Of a stretch of 45,780 bases of DNA, positions 17,501 to 25,120 are shown piece by piece. Source of the DNA: Gammaproteobacteria bacterium (GTDB lineage: Bacteria; Pseudomonadota; Gammaproteobacteria; VBWC01); contig JAHFRU010000011.1 of the NCBI GenBank assembly GCA_023266115.1, positions 1 through 45,780 on the forward strand, read 5' to 3'. The notes beneath the pieces are model-generated. The model saw only the letters and a list, made by a program, of their open reading frames with translations. It searched no databases and was not told where the DNA came from. Position 1 is the first letter of the stretch. The number at the start of each line of letters is the position of its first letter. Both the position numbers and the translations under genes were made by a program.

Positions 17501-19337
17501 CTGCGGGCCGTCCCGCGCTGCGTTGATGACAGGTTCCTATGCACCGCGCGCGAACCTTTCTTGCACGCAGGTCACCAACTCTTCAACAGGCATCAGCCCG
17601 AATGAAATTACCGTGGCCGAGCTGCTACGTGACAGCGGCTATGCGACCAAGATTATCGGCAAATGGCATCTGGGCGATCATCCGCAATTCCTGCCTACAA
17701 AGCAGGGGTTCACGGAGTTCTACGGTTTTCCGTATTCGCACGACATGTGGCCGTTTCATCCGTTGACTTGTCCGTCGGCCAATGAAGACCCGCGCCTGGT
17801 CGCCGCCAGGCAGCGGGCGGCCATCACCGGTACCGAGATTTACGCCCCCGGGTTCTGCCTGGCGCTGGGAGAATTTCCCGACCTGCCGCTGTATTCCAAT
17901 CAGAATATTGTCGCGGTCAATCCGGACCCGGGTTCGCTCACCCAGCGGTTCACCCAGAGCGCGGTCCAGTTTATTGAACAGAATCGCAACGGTCCGTTCT
18001 TCCTTTACTTGCCTTATACGGCACCGCACGTCCCGCTCAAGGCGTCAGCGGCGTTCCGCGGTACGTCATCGCGCGGGCTGTACGGCGATGTGGTGCAGGA
18101 ACTCGACTGGGGCGTCGGGCAGGTGCTCGACAGCCTGAAACGGCTGGGAATCGACCAGAATACGCTGGTGATTTTCACTTCGGACAATGGCCCTTGGCGA
18201 GAGTACGGCATCGACGGCGGTTCCGCAGGACCGTTACGTGGCGGCAAAAAGACGGCATGGGAAGGCGGCGTGCGGGTGCCGACGATCATGCGGTGGCCGG
18301 GGTCGATACCTGCGGGAACGGCGACGTCCAGGGTCGGACATCTGGCGGACCTGCTGCCCACGTTGTCGGGCTTTGGCGGTGCGGCATTACCGACCGATCG
18401 TGTACTCGATGGCGCGAATATCTGGCCGCTCATGATCGGGCAGTCTGGCGTCAATTCTCCGCACGAGTTCCTGATGTACTACCTCGATGATCCCGCGTTG
18501 AAATTCGGTGACCAGTCGAAGAATCTCCGCGCAATCCGCTGGGGGAAATGGAAGCTGTTTGTGACCATGAACGGGGTGGACGTCGTTGCGGAGGCGCTAT
18601 ACGATCTTGAAACGGATATCGGTGAAACGACAAACGTCATGAGCGCGAATCCCGGTGTCAGCGCCGTGATGGTCGCTATGGCGCAAAATAATAATGACGA
18701 GTTGCGGGCGCACAACCGGCCGCTCGGTGTGCTGAACAAGACTATTCCGGAGCTATTCGGATCAACCCATGTACCGGCGGAAGGGCCCGTTACCCTCAGC
18801 TCTGCATCCGTGCTGGATTGGGCGCATTGGGGGTATTCCTCGACGTCGGTTTTCAATCACAAGGCCAACGTGTCGCAACCCATCAGTGACGTCTCGGCCA
18901 TCGGTCAGGCGCAGATTACCGTTGCCAGTGCGGCAACGGATGTGACGCGGGGTATGTATTCCTGGTCGGACGGTACGCCGTTATCGACGGTGACCAATAC
19001 CGACGGTTATATACAGACGACTGGCACGCCCGGCGCCGGTTTCGAAATACGGTTGCCTGCCGATGCGGATAGCCGGACATTGAGAATATATCTGGGAGTA
19101 TCCAGGGCAAGAGGCAGGCTGGAAGCGAGTTTGAGCGATAACAGCGCGCCTCCGTTTGTGACCTTTGTCGACAATCCGGGTGCTGCCGACAATCGCATCG
19201 CCAGGTTCAACTACCGGGCCGCAGCCAATGGTGCCCAGTTGATTATTCGCTATGTGATCGATGACAACTACGCGTCTACCAACGGGACGCCAGGTGGAAT
19301 ATCCCTGTCTGCGATGACGGTGACAAGGAATCCCTGA
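14580..19337 (+). CDS. Secreted multidomain sulfatase with four copies of an adjoining beta-type module
   Basis: Hydrolyses sulfate esters, probably of a polysaccharide outside the cell. The sulfatase domain (about residues 926-1397) begins PNIIVILADDLGYQDIGAFG. It has the formylglycine signature CGPSRAALMTG (C975, to be matured by FGE or an anaerobic enzyme), GKWHLGD (about 1027) and the metal-site FTSDNGP (D1202, N1203). A signal peptide precedes residue 43. The layout is: module A (44-254), two cadherin/VCBS-like Ig domains (263-450), modules B and C (452-635, 642-825, identical), a third Ig-like domain (826-925), the sulfatase, and module D (1402-1585). Modules share TADWxHWG, YSWSDG, LPADxxxRTLxxYxG and LxxSDGSAxPxV. 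Start choice: ATG 14580 fits the signal peptide. No maturase is nearby. Confidence 0.88.
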   Translation: MAQLNTFPMTSRPCTLIRPGLCLVFSYTFILLLAFLLPGRQAAAAALTGSAAASPASINLTATGTADWVHWGLNNTNVNTISTSAGDSRCQFGNITSTQKKPKTAPVAVNRKAGVSPGIANYAYLGSAPCSYEAPIGTRAAYIWSDGTPTASGNTTAGAFFNGAGNGFTLSLPADTTTRTLQLYVGGWLARGELRATLSDGSAAPYVTVIDNPKKSLTDRLVTITYSAAKAGQTLTVRYVLLRDYGSGYVMLSAAALSKVPLPNQPPVAVDDAVSGDEDTVLTGNVLTNDRDPDNGPAPLSVQSNTTPTQGRVSLNADGRFSYTPNADYNGIDSFSYTITDGAATASATVKLTIGPVNDAPIAVNGTLTTAQGTAASGTLGASDIDGDSLSIRITTNGAKGTARITDTRTGAYTYTPASGAAGEDTFTFKANDGVVDSNAATVTVTNIRSPIGALTGSATASPGTVNLTTTGTADWIHWGLSGASSINRKVGVNPGIGNYTSLGAAPARFEAPSGARVGYSWSDGAPNASGNTRAGLFFNGIGNGATLELPADTTTRTLQLYVGGWTARAELRATLSDGSAAPYVAVIDSPNGVIDRQVTITYSAATAGQTLTVRYVLLDNYGIGNVTLSAAALVGEPGSPNGALTGSATASPGTVNLTTTGTADWIHWGLSGASSINRKVGVNPGIGNYTSLGAAPARFEAPSGARVGYSWSDGAPNASGNTRAGLFFNGIGNGATLELPADTTTRTLQLYVGGWTARAELRATLSDGSAAPYVAVIDSPNGVIDRQVTITYSAATAGQTLTVRYVLLDNYGIGNVTLSAAALVVYGNSPPFARPDSFTLRANSTNSYFDVLTNDRDPDPADRFSIIVANAPDQGGTAHIVNGGSAISYTPPAGFTGLERFSYVVADGAGARAMALVSVTVVPQMVPNIIVILADDLGYQDIGAFGAPDIATPNLDRMAQEGVRFTAFYAHVTCGPSRAALMTGSYAPRANLSCTQVTNSSTGISPNEITVAELLRDSGYATKIIGKWHLGDHPQFLPTKQGFTEFYGFPYSHDMWPFHPLTCPSANEDPRLVAARQRAAITGTEIYAPGFCLALGEFPDLPLYSNQNIVAVNPDPGSLTQRFTQSAVQFIEQNRNGPFFLYLPYTAPHVPLKASAAFRGTSSRGLYGDVVQELDWGVGQVLDSLKRLGIDQNTLVIFTSDNGPWREYGIDGGSAGPLRGGKKTAWEGGVRVPTIMRWPGSIPAGTATSRVGHLADLLPTLSGFGGAALPTDRVLDGANIWPLMIGQSGVNSPHEFLMYYLDDPALKFGDQSKNLRAIRWGKWKLFVTMNGVDVVAEALYDLETDIGETTNVMSANPGVSAVMVAMAQNNNDELRAHNRPLGVLNKTIPELFGSTHVPAEGPVTLSSASVLDWAHWGYSSTSVFNHKANVSQPISDVSAIGQAQITVASAATDVTRGMYSWSDGTPLSTVTNTDGYIQTTGTPGAGFEIRLPADADSRTLRIYLGVSRARGRLEASLSDNSAPPFVTFVDNPGAADNRIARFNYRAAANGAQLIIRYVIDDNYASTNGTPGGISLSAMTVTRNP
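15936..16485 (+). repeat. 550-bp direct repeat inside the sulfatase gene, copy 1
   Basis: Bases 15936-16485 are identical to 16506-17055 at every position I compared; the offset is 570 bp. Each copy encodes one complete beta-type module. Twenty unique bases (16486-16505) lie between them. The perfect identity, including third codon positions, means a recent duplication or ongoing gene conversion. Confidence 0.95.
16506..17055 (+). repeat. 550-bp direct repeat inside the sulfatase gene, copy 2
   Basis: Second member of the perfect tandem pair, encoding residues about 642-825. Recombination between the copies would delete or add exactly 570 bp (190 codons), leaving the frame intact. Confidence 0.95.
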
Positions 19338-19420
19338 AGCAAGTCATAGCCAGGCGCCGGTGGTGACCAGCAGTGCTGCCGTGGAATATCGACGCCGTAA
19401 CGGAATCCCCGGTGCACGGG

Positions 19421-19580
19421 CTATCTCGAAAACTGTTTTCGCAACGCGTTTCAGCTGATCGGCGCGCCGGTACGGCTGGTCTTCAAGAGCGGCAGCAATC
19501 CGTACGCCGGGAAAAAGAACTCGCTGACCGAACGCCAGCAGGAAAAGCGACGGCGTCTGATGCGCCACGCAAAGCGCTAA
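19421..19580 (+). pseudogene. Duplicated 3' end of der
   Basis: 160 bp match 13999-14158 (end of der through its stop) with six substitutions: five are synonymous, counting TAG to TAA, and one gives Thr to Ser (GTNPYAG to GSNPYAG). It has no start and only 52 codons, so it is not a gene. The mostly synonymous differences show that the two copies diverged while each was part of a working der, so one copy came from another lineage. Together they bracket the sulfatase segment as direct repeats. Confidence 0.93.
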
Positions 19581-19597
19581 CGGCCTGCTGAAAACCT

Positions 19598-19651
19598 CCC
19601 TCTCCTCCAGGAATTTATGCTCGGAGGGTAGAGGGTTGGGGCGAGGGGATC
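19598..19651. repeat. Palindromic intergenic repeat (CCCTCTCC...GGAGAGGGTTGGGGTGAGGGG family), copy 1
   Basis: CCCTCTCCTCCAGG, then AATTTATGCTC, then GGAGGGTAGAGGGTTGGGG CGAGGGG: an inverted-repeat element related to those at 20696-20735, 21731-21822 and 25121-25186. Likely a mobile or structural non-coding repeat. Confidence 0.5.
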
Positions 19652-19705
19652 AATAAAAGCAATACATTATTGCAAGCGCCTCTTCACACCCCAAAGGGAA
19701 CTACG

Positions 19706-19873
19706 ATGCTCAATCCCTTACTGCAGGTGCGTGAAGAGGCGAGTCGCTTCGATTATGCAGGGGCGCGCGTACGAAATGCCAGCCGTATTTTGTGCCGGTG
19801 GTTGCGGAAATGCGCGGGGGGGGGGTATATTCCGGTGACAGAACGCATGATGTTGGGGGGATATTTGCGATGA
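19706..19873 (+). CDS. Hypothetical 55-residue small protein, coupled to the next ORF
   Basis: ATG at 19706 follows AAAGGGAA at 19693-19700, a good ribosome site. The product starts MLNPLLQVREEASRFDYAGA and is basic, with no recognisable domain. It ends in TGA overlapping the ATG of the next small ORF (ATGA at 19870-19873), the arrangement seen in coupled genes. A run of 10 G (19816-19825) lies in the middle, so a one-base slip there would change the C-terminal half. Existence as a real gene is uncertain. Confidence 0.4.
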   Translation: MLNPLLQVREEASRFDYAGARVRNASRILCRWLRKCAGGGYIPVTERMMLGGYLR

Positions 19874-19983
19874 TAAAAATACTTCTGTTATTCGCGGCGT
19901 GTTATCTGGTGTACGCCGTTATTTCCACGGTGCTTACGTACAGACGTCTCACCAGGCCGGCCGCCTATCGCGACATTACTTAG
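19870..19983 (+). CDS. Hypothetical 37-residue single-span membrane protein
   Basis: ATG at 19870 follows GGGGGGA at 19855-19861 (8-nt gap). The product starts MIKILLLFAACYLVYAVIST, one hydrophobic span, followed by a basic tail (YRRLTRPAAYRD). Such positively charged C-terminal tails predict an N-out, C-in small membrane protein. The same frame is open upstream to 19792, giving a 63-residue alternative. I know no family for it. Confidence 0.4.
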   Translation: MIKILLLFAACYLVYAVISTVLTYRRLTRPAAYRDIT

Positions 19984-20035
19984 GGAAGCGCTGACAAATT
20001 TCCTGTTCGTTATTCCCGTACCCTCCGGGTATAAC

Positions 20036-20108
20036 CATCGCGGGGATCCAGTAACCTTGTGATTTGGAACAACTGGATTCCGGGTCTGCGCTGCGCCCGG
20101 AATGACGA
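20036..20108. repeat. Dispersed palindromic repeat (TGGATTCC family), copy 2
   Basis: GATCCAGTAACC, a short spacer, then ACTGGATTCCGGGTCTGCGC and GCCCGGAATGACGACA. It shares the CTGGATTCC...GGAATGAC arm with the copies at 12661-12731 and 23396-23475. Confidence 0.45.
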
Positions 20109-20123
20109 CACATAAGAGGCACG

Positions 20124-20417
20124 CTAGAGCTTCAGCTCCATCGCATCGAGATGCGCGTTGACCTGTTTCATCGCGCTGACGAAGGTGTATCCCCCCGCAA
20201 AGACCAGCCCGCCGATGATGATCGGTGTCCATGACGCCAGCCCGACACCCATGCCGACCTTGAACGCGGTGGTTTTCCAGAATGCCGCCGCGGTGCCGAC
20301 CGCCGCACCCTTCGCCGTCGCCACGCCCTTGGTAATGATCAATCCCTTGCCGGACGCGCCGTATAACGTACCAATGACTTCGGATTCGATTTCAGTCTCA
20401 ATTCCCATTGGCGTCAC
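20124..20417 (-). CDS. Hypothetical small membrane-associated protein
   Basis: 97 residues from GTG at 20417, or 94 from ATG at 20408 (MGIETEIESEVIG). A short acidic N-terminus is followed by Gly/Ala-rich, moderately hydrophobic segments (KGVATAKGAAVGTAAAFW) and one likely membrane helix (WTPIIIGGLVFAGGYTFV). It ends in a charged amphipathic stretch (NAHLDAMELKL). No catalytic motif or family is recognised. It is transcribed away from the small ORFs and stands alone between repeats. Confidence 0.5.
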   Translation of the reverse strand: MTPMGIETEIESEVIGTLYGASGKGLIITKGVATAKGAAVGTAAAFWKTTAFKVGMGVGLASWTPIIIGGLVFAGGYTFVSAMKQVNAHLDAMELKL

Positions 20418-20650
20418 CCGTTTCCGTGGGTACGGAATCCTGGTTATTTGAATCGTTGTTCGGGTACCGCTTGAGCATCTGCGAGACGGTTCGACAAGTC
20501 AAGCGCGAACCGCAAATGGCCCGGAAAGCGAAATGTTTCCTCAAACATTTGGCGCCGGATGCGATCCATATGCATTTACCCGACGCGGCGCGTCAGGAAA
20601 CGGACGGAGCGCGCCGAAGATGGGGCAGCGCAAGGGCGCGATAAACGCAG

Positions 20651-20760
20651 AGACCGTGAAAGTATTCACCGAAACTTGAAAGAAACACCGCGTTCCTTCT
20701 CCCTCCGGGCATAAATCCCTGTGGAAGAGGGAGCAAAAGCCGAAAATACTTTCACAGTCT
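20651..20760. repeat. 110-bp MITE-like element with 16-bp terminal inverted repeats
   Basis: AGACCGTGAAAGTATT at 20651-20666 faces AATACTTTCACAGTCT at 20745-20760; 15 of 16 positions pair. Inside it, at 20696-20735, is a CCTTCTCCCTCCGGG...GGAAGAGGGAG unit of the other intergenic repeat family. There is no coding capacity. Together with 20418-20650, where I support no gene, it fills the gap upstream of the M23 peptidase stop. Confidence 0.5.
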
Positions 20761-20781
20761 CGCAGCGCATTGCGCCGGATG

Positions 20782-21645
20782 TTAGTTCTCGACGCCGTTC
20801 AGGAATAACCTCGGATCGACCCGCGCATTATTCAAACTCACGCTCCAGTGCAGATGCGCGCCGGTGACGCGGCCGGTCGCGCCGACGCCGCCGATGGCAT
20901 CGCCGCGCTTGATGGTCTGGCCTTTCTTCACGCCAATGCTGTCCATATGGCAGTACATCGTCACCAGCCCCTGGCCGTGGTCGATGAGCACGGTGTTGCC
21001 GTTGAAGAAGAAATTACCGGTGTCGATGACGACGCCGCTGGCCGGCGCGTGTATCGGCGTGCCTGTAGTTGCGGCGATGTCGAGGCCGCTGTGAGGCTGA
21101 CGCGGCTGCTCGTTATAAAAGCGTCGCAGGCCGAACGGGCTACTGAATTCGCCGTTGACCGGCAGGGCGAATGACAGATCGTCGGCTAGCGTGTCGCTCC
21201 ATCGGGCAAACGCCGCGTTGATGCGTGCGGTTTCGCTTTCGATACGCTTCATGTCCTGCGCCAGCGGGTTGACCTTGCGTTTGTCCTGGATAGTGATGTG
21301 CTGGGTCTCGTATTGCTTGTTGGTGACGGTGAACGCGACGCGCAGTTTTTTGTTGTCCGCGCCGGTGATATCCAGACGATGCGTGCCGATGTCGGCGCCA
21401 AGTGCAATGCCGACGATGGCAAACCACTGTTGATGGTTCTCGACGACCATGACCCGCTTGCCGTTGTAGCGGGCCGTCGGCGGGCGCGGGTTGCCCGTGA
21501 CGTCGAGCGGCACGACGGCGACGCCACCGGGCACGGCGGCGGATTGGGGGAGAGTGACTGCCTCGGCGGTGAGCGCGTATAGCAGACAGGGTATCAGCAG
21601 CATTACTGCTGGTAAGAGCTTGGCTTTATTCAAAGACGGCCTCAT
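20782..21645 (-). CDS. M23-family peptidoglycan metalloendopeptidase (periplasmic)
   Basis: A zinc-dependent LytM-type hydrolase or regulator acting on peptidoglycan cross-links. It has 287 residues with a cleavable signal peptide (LLPAVMLLIPCLLYALTAEA). An all-beta N-terminal domain (about 30-110) and a helical linker precede the M23 domain (about 160-280). Zinc ligands are visible in HSGLDIAA and HLHWSV, with a YCHMD motif between, so the enzyme should be active. It lies downstream of xseA on the same strand, 231 bp away, a common neighbour pair in gammaproteobacteria. The gap holds a palindromic repeat. Confidence 0.9.
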   Translation of the reverse strand: MRPSLNKAKLLPAVMLLIPCLLYALTAEAVTLPQSAAVPGGVAVVPLDVTGNPRPPTARYNGKRVMVVENHQQWFAIVGIALGADIGTHRLDITGADNKKLRVAFTVTNKQYETQHITIQDKRKVNPLAQDMKRIESETARINAAFARWSDTLADDLSFALPVNGEFSSPFGLRRFYNEQPRQPHSGLDIAATTGTPIHAPASGVVIDTGNFFFNGNTVLIDHGQGLVTMYCHMDSIGVKKGQTIKRGDAIGGVGATGRVTGAHLHWSVSLNNARVDPRLFLNGVEN

Positions 21646-21730
21646 GGTTGATTGGCTGGTTGGTTCGACAATGATAGCGCCGTTACGTTTGCGCCGTGTT
21701 TCCGGTTGGTTCGCGGGTCGGGCTCGATGT

Positions 21731-21822
21731 TTCGTTCCTTCTCCCTTCGGGAGAAGGTTAGGATGAGGGGGTATATAGTTTATCCCCTCACCCTCGACCC
21801 TCTCCCGGAGGGAGAGGGTGTC
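21731..21822. repeat. Palindromic intergenic repeat (CCCTCTCC family), two-hairpin copy
   Basis: CCTTCTCCCTTCGGGAGAAG GTTAGGATGAGGGG, a short AT spacer, then CCCCTCACCCTCGACCCTCT CCCGGAGGGAGAGGG. Each half is a hairpin and the halves are also inverted copies of each other. It lies between xseA and the M23 peptidase and may also act as a terminator or mRNA-stabilising structure. Confidence 0.6.
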
Positions 21823-21876
21823 AAAGCAGGTATCCTCGGCCTAAGCCGCTATCGCCCGGACTTTTAGCCGCGCGTA

Positions 21877-23253
21877 TCAGTCCTTATGGGTTTCCCTGAC
21901 CTCGCAGATCAACCGCCCCTCGCCGAGTTTCGCCTGCACCTGTTCGCCAACCTGAACATCTGCCGCGCGGCGCACAACCCCGCCATCGGGATAGTCGGTG
22001 ACGATGGCGTAACCGCGGCGCAGGGTCGCGAGCGGGCTGACGGTGTCGAGGGCGCGCATCAGCGATTCGAGTTGCGTGCGCTGGCGTTCGAGTTTGAGGC
22101 GCATCGCGGCCCTGAGCCGTTGCATCAGCTGGTAACGATGCGCCTCTGACCGTGCGACGCGGTGCGACGGACTATATTGACGCAGGCGCGCGCGCAGTTC
22201 CGCCAGTGTCGCAAGCCGGTCGCGCAGCAGCGAGCGTTGTGCGCGCGTCAGGCGCTGTTCGAGTTCGTCGAGGCGTTGACCCTGTTGTTGCAGCCGCCGG
22301 CCGGGGTGTTGCTGCACCAGCCGGCCGTTCAGCCATTTGAGTGTCTGAATCTGCTGGCGCAGCCGGTTACGCGTCAGCGTGAGCAGGCGCGCATCCAGTC
22401 GCTTGATTTTCTGCAGCCATTCCGCGCCGTCGGGGCTGACGAGTTCGGCGGCGGCCGATGGCGTTGGCGCGCGTTGGTCGGCGACGAAATCGGCGATGGT
22501 AAAATCGATCTCGTGGCCGATGCCGGTGACGATCGGTATCGCGCAGTTGTAGATGGCGCGTGCGACAATTTCCTCATTGAACGACCACAGGTCTTCGAGC
22601 GAGCCGCCGCCACGGGCGAGTATCAATACATCGCATTCCTTGCGTTGCGACGCCAGCCGGATCATGCGCGCGATGTCGCCGGCGGCGCTCTTGCCCTGTA
22701 CCGGCACCGGATAGATGATCACGGGAATCGCCGCAAAGCGGCGCTCCAATACATGCAGGATGTCGCGCAGCGCCGCGCCGGTCGGTGACGTGATCACGCC
22801 GATTTGTCGCGGCAGCGCAGGCATTGCCTGTTTGTGTTCGGGCGCGAACAGGCCCTCGGCGGCGAGGCGGTTTTTTAGTTGCTCGAACGCGCGGCGCAAC
22901 GCGCCTTCGCCGGACTCTTCCATGCCCTCGACAATCAGCTGATATTCGCCACGGCCCTCATACAGACCGACCCGGGCGCGCGCCAGCACCTGCATGCCAT
23001 TGGCCGGGGTGAAACCCAGCGCACGGTTGGCGCCCTTGAACATCGCGCAGCGCACCTGGGCGTTCGGGTCTTTCAGTGAAAAGTAGAGGTGGCCGGACGA
23101 CGGCCGGGCGAGATTGGATATCTCGCCCTCGACCCACAGCAGCGGGAAGCTGCCTTCCAGCAACGCGCGGACCTCGCTGTTGAGCCGCGAGACGGTGTAG
23201 ACGTCACGCTCGGTGGCGGTGGCGGGATAACGGTCGGCGAGGTCGTTTTGCAT
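21877..23253 (-). CDS. xseA: Exodeoxyribonuclease VII large subunit
   Basis: The large catalytic subunit of ExoVII, which degrades single-stranded DNA in mismatch repair and recombination. It has an N-terminal OB-fold (VYTVSRLNSEVRALLEGSFP; SGHLYFSLKDPNAQVRCAMF), the conserved core (PRQIGVITSPTGAALRDIL, RGGGSLEDLWSFNEE, GIGHEIDFTIADFVAD, RAPTPSAAAEL) and a long C-terminal coiled coil. Starting at the ATG at 23253 gives 458 residues, matching the family. The frame extends 60 codons further upstream into repeat sequence, which I do not accept as coding. The small subunit xseB is not adjacent. Confidence 0.96.
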   Translation of the reverse strand: MQNDLADRYPATATERDVYTVSRLNSEVRALLEGSFPLLWVEGEISNLARPSSGHLYFSLKDPNAQVRCAMFKGANRALGFTPANGMQVLARARVGLYEGRGEYQLIVEGMEESGEGALRRAFEQLKNRLAAEGLFAPEHKQAMPALPRQIGVITSPTGAALRDILHVLERRFAAIPVIIYPVPVQGKSAAGDIARMIRLASQRKECDVLILARGGGSLEDLWSFNEEIVARAIYNCAIPIVTGIGHEIDFTIADFVADQRAPTPSAAAELVSPDGAEWLQKIKRLDARLLTLTRNRLRQQIQTLKWLNGRLVQQHPGRRLQQQGQRLDELEQRLTRAQRSLLRDRLATLAELRARLRQYSPSHRVARSEAHRYQLMQRLRAAMRLKLERQRTQLESLMRALDTVSPLATLRRGYAIVTDYPDGGVVRRAADVQVGEQVQAKLGEGRLICEVRETHKD

Positions 23254-23395
23254 GCAATTCGATAGTAGCGTGTACGGCGGCGCGAAAGAACCGGCTTCGG
23301 CGGGTGTTTTGCCCGGAAACAGCGGATTCGTTCCATCATTGCGGGCTGGCGGGTGTCCGGTGACAGGCGGGCACCCGGAAAATCGTCGGATGTTT

Positions 23396-23475
23396 CTCTG
23401 GATTCCCGCTTGCACCGGGAATTGCTCCTGCATTTCCGGTACTTCCGCCTTCCTATGGTGGTCGCGTGGGAATGA
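23396..23475. repeat. Dispersed palindromic repeat (TGGATTCCCGC family), copy 3
   Basis: CTCTGGATTCCCGCTTGCAC CGGGAATTGC, a spacer, and GTCGCGTGGGAATGACG. It lies in the 331-bp divergent gap between xseA and guaB; the xseA-proximal part (23254-23395) has GC-rich inverted sequence but no gene. Confidence 0.5.
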
Positions 23476-23523
23476 CGCTTCGGTAATTGCGCAGCCGCTC
23501 CGTGGTATTTAGCACGGTAACGG

Positions 23524-23552
23524 TTTACCGCAAGCCGTGTTAACCGTAAAAT
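23524..23552 (+). promoter_or_regulatory. Sigma-70 promoter for guaB with overlapping inverted repeat
   Basis: TTTACC at 23524-23529 and TAAAAT at 23547-23552 have a 17-bp spacer. CGGTAA-CGGT-TTACCG forms a 6-bp inverted repeat over the -35 element, and GTTAAC lies in the spacer, so a repressor may act here. The start would be near 23559, 26 bp before the guaB ATG. Confidence 0.5.
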
Positions 23553-23584
23553 GCACCGCTATTCTTGAACCTGCGGAAGCCCGT

Positions 23585-25045
23585 ATGCATATCGAACAGG
23601 AAGCGCTCACCTTTGACGACGTGATGCTGGTGCCGGCGCACTCCCGCGTGCTGCCGAGAGAGGTCAATCTCGCCACGCGGTTGACGCGCGAAATCCAGCT
23701 CAATATCCCGTTGCTGTCCGCCGCGATGGACACCGTGACCGAGGCGCGGCTCGCGATCAGCATGGCCCAGGAAGGCGGCATGGGCATCATCCACAAGAAC
23801 ATGACCATCGACGAGCAGGCGGCCAACGTGCGCAAGGTCAAGAAGTTCGAGGCGGGTGTGATCAAGGACCCGATCACGGTCGGGCCGCAGACGACCATCG
23901 CCGAGGTGCGCGAGATTACCCGCCGTAACAATATTTCCGGTGTGCCGGTAGTCGATGGCGAGGACCTGGTCGGCATCGTCACCAATCGCGACCTGCGTTT
24001 CGAGACGCGCAACGATCATCCGGTATCCAGTGTCATGACGCCGAAAGAGCGGCTGGTGACGGTCAAGGAGGGTGCGTCGCGTGAAGAGATCCAGGCCTTG
24101 CTGCATCAGCACCGTATTGAAAAGGTGCTGGTGGTGAACGGCAAATTCCAGTTGCGCGGACTGGTCACGGTAAAAGATATCCAGAAGGCCAAGGAAAACC
24201 CGAACGCCTGCAAGGATCAGCACGCGCGCCTGCGCGTTGGTGCGGCGATAGGCACCAGCGACGAGAGCATGGACCGTGCCGTGGCGCTGGCGGAGGCGGG
24301 CGTCGATGTGATTATCGTCGATACGGCCCATGGCCATTCGCAGCGCGTGATCGATCGCGTGAAATGGGTCAAGCAGACCATCAAGGACGTGGCGATCATC
24401 GGCGGCAACATCGCCACCGCGGAGGCGGCCAAGGCGCTGCTCAAGGTTGGCGCGGATGGCGTCAAGGTCGGTATCGGGCCGGGGTCGATCTGCACGACGC
24501 GTATCGTCACCGGTGTCGGCGTGCCGCAGATGACCGCGATACACGATGTATCCAGGGCGCTGGAGGGTAGCGGCGTGCCGCTGATCGCGGACGGCGGCAT
24601 ACGCTTCTCCGGCGATCTGGCGAAGGCGATCGCGGCGGGCGCCCATTCGGTGATGATCGGCAGCATGTTCGCCGGTACCGAGGAATCGCCGGGCGAGGTC
24701 GAGCTCTATCAGGGCCGGTCATACAAGTCCTACCGCGGCATGGGGTCCATCGGCGCGATGCAGAAGGGTTCCAGCGACCGTTACTTCCAGGAACTGGCAG
24801 GCGAGGTCGACAAGCTGGTGCCGGAAGGCATCGAAGGGCGAGTACCGTACAAGGGTTCGGTACTCGCGATCATTCATCAAATGATCGGCGGACTGCGCAG
24901 CTCGATGGGTTATACCGGCTGCGGCAACATCGAGGAAATGCGCACGCGGCCGAAGTTCGTGCGCGTCACCAGCGCCGGCATGCGCGAGAGTCACGTGCAT
25001 GACGTCTCGATCACACGCGAGGCGCCGAATTACCGGATTGATTAG
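23585..25045 (+). CDS. guaB: Inosine-5'-monophosphate dehydrogenase
   Basis: Oxidises IMP to XMP, the first step of GMP synthesis. The 486-residue protein has the TIM-barrel start [15 protein letters not shown] pair of CBS domains lies between about residues 93 and 203 ([20 protein letters not shown]; MLPxH-like [18 protein letters not shown]). The catalytic loop is [15 protein letters not shown] with the active cysteine, followed by the [10 protein letters not shown] flap. ATG at 23585 with GGAAG 5 nt upstream gives the conserved start [12 protein letters not shown]. guaA follows after a 230-bp gap that contains a palindromic repeat, wider than in most guaBA operons. Confidence 0.97.
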   Translation: MHIEQEALTFDDVMLVPAHSRVLPREVNLATRLTREIQLNIPLLSAAMDTVTEARLAISMAQEGGMGIIHKNMTIDEQAANVRKVKKFEAGVIKDPITVGPQTTIAEVREITRRNNISGVPVVDGEDLVGIVTNRDLRFETRNDHPVSSVMTPKERLVTVKEGASREEIQALLHQHRIEKVLVVNGKFQLRGLVTVKDIQKAKENPNACKDQHARLRVGAAIGTSDESMDRAVALAEAGVDVIIVDTAHGHSQRVIDRVKWVKQTIKDVAIIGGNIATAEAAKALLKVGADGVKVGIGPGSICTTRIVTGVGVPQMTAIHDVSRALEGSGVPLIADGGIRFSGDLAKAIAAGAHSVMIGSMFAGTEESPGEVELYQGRSYKSYRGMGSIGAMQKGSSDRYFQELAGEVDKLVPEGIEGRVPYKGSVLAIIHQMIGGLRSSMGYTGCGNIEEMRTRPKFVRVTSAGMRESHVHDVSITREAPNYRID

Positions 25046-25120
25046 ATCGAAGTCAGGGCTTTTAACATTTGATGCAGAGGTCTTGTCAGTTTGAGATACC
25101 CGGCCGCGCTCCGCGTGAGC

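Noticed and set aside
20517-20644. Arg-rich 42-codon frame starting MARKAKCFLKHLAPDAIHMH
   Set aside because: It lies between repeats, has no good ribosome site and no recognisable family.
23254-23433. 60-codon N-terminal extension of xseA
   Set aside because: It reads through a palindromic intergenic repeat, and XseA homologues start at the ATG at 23253.
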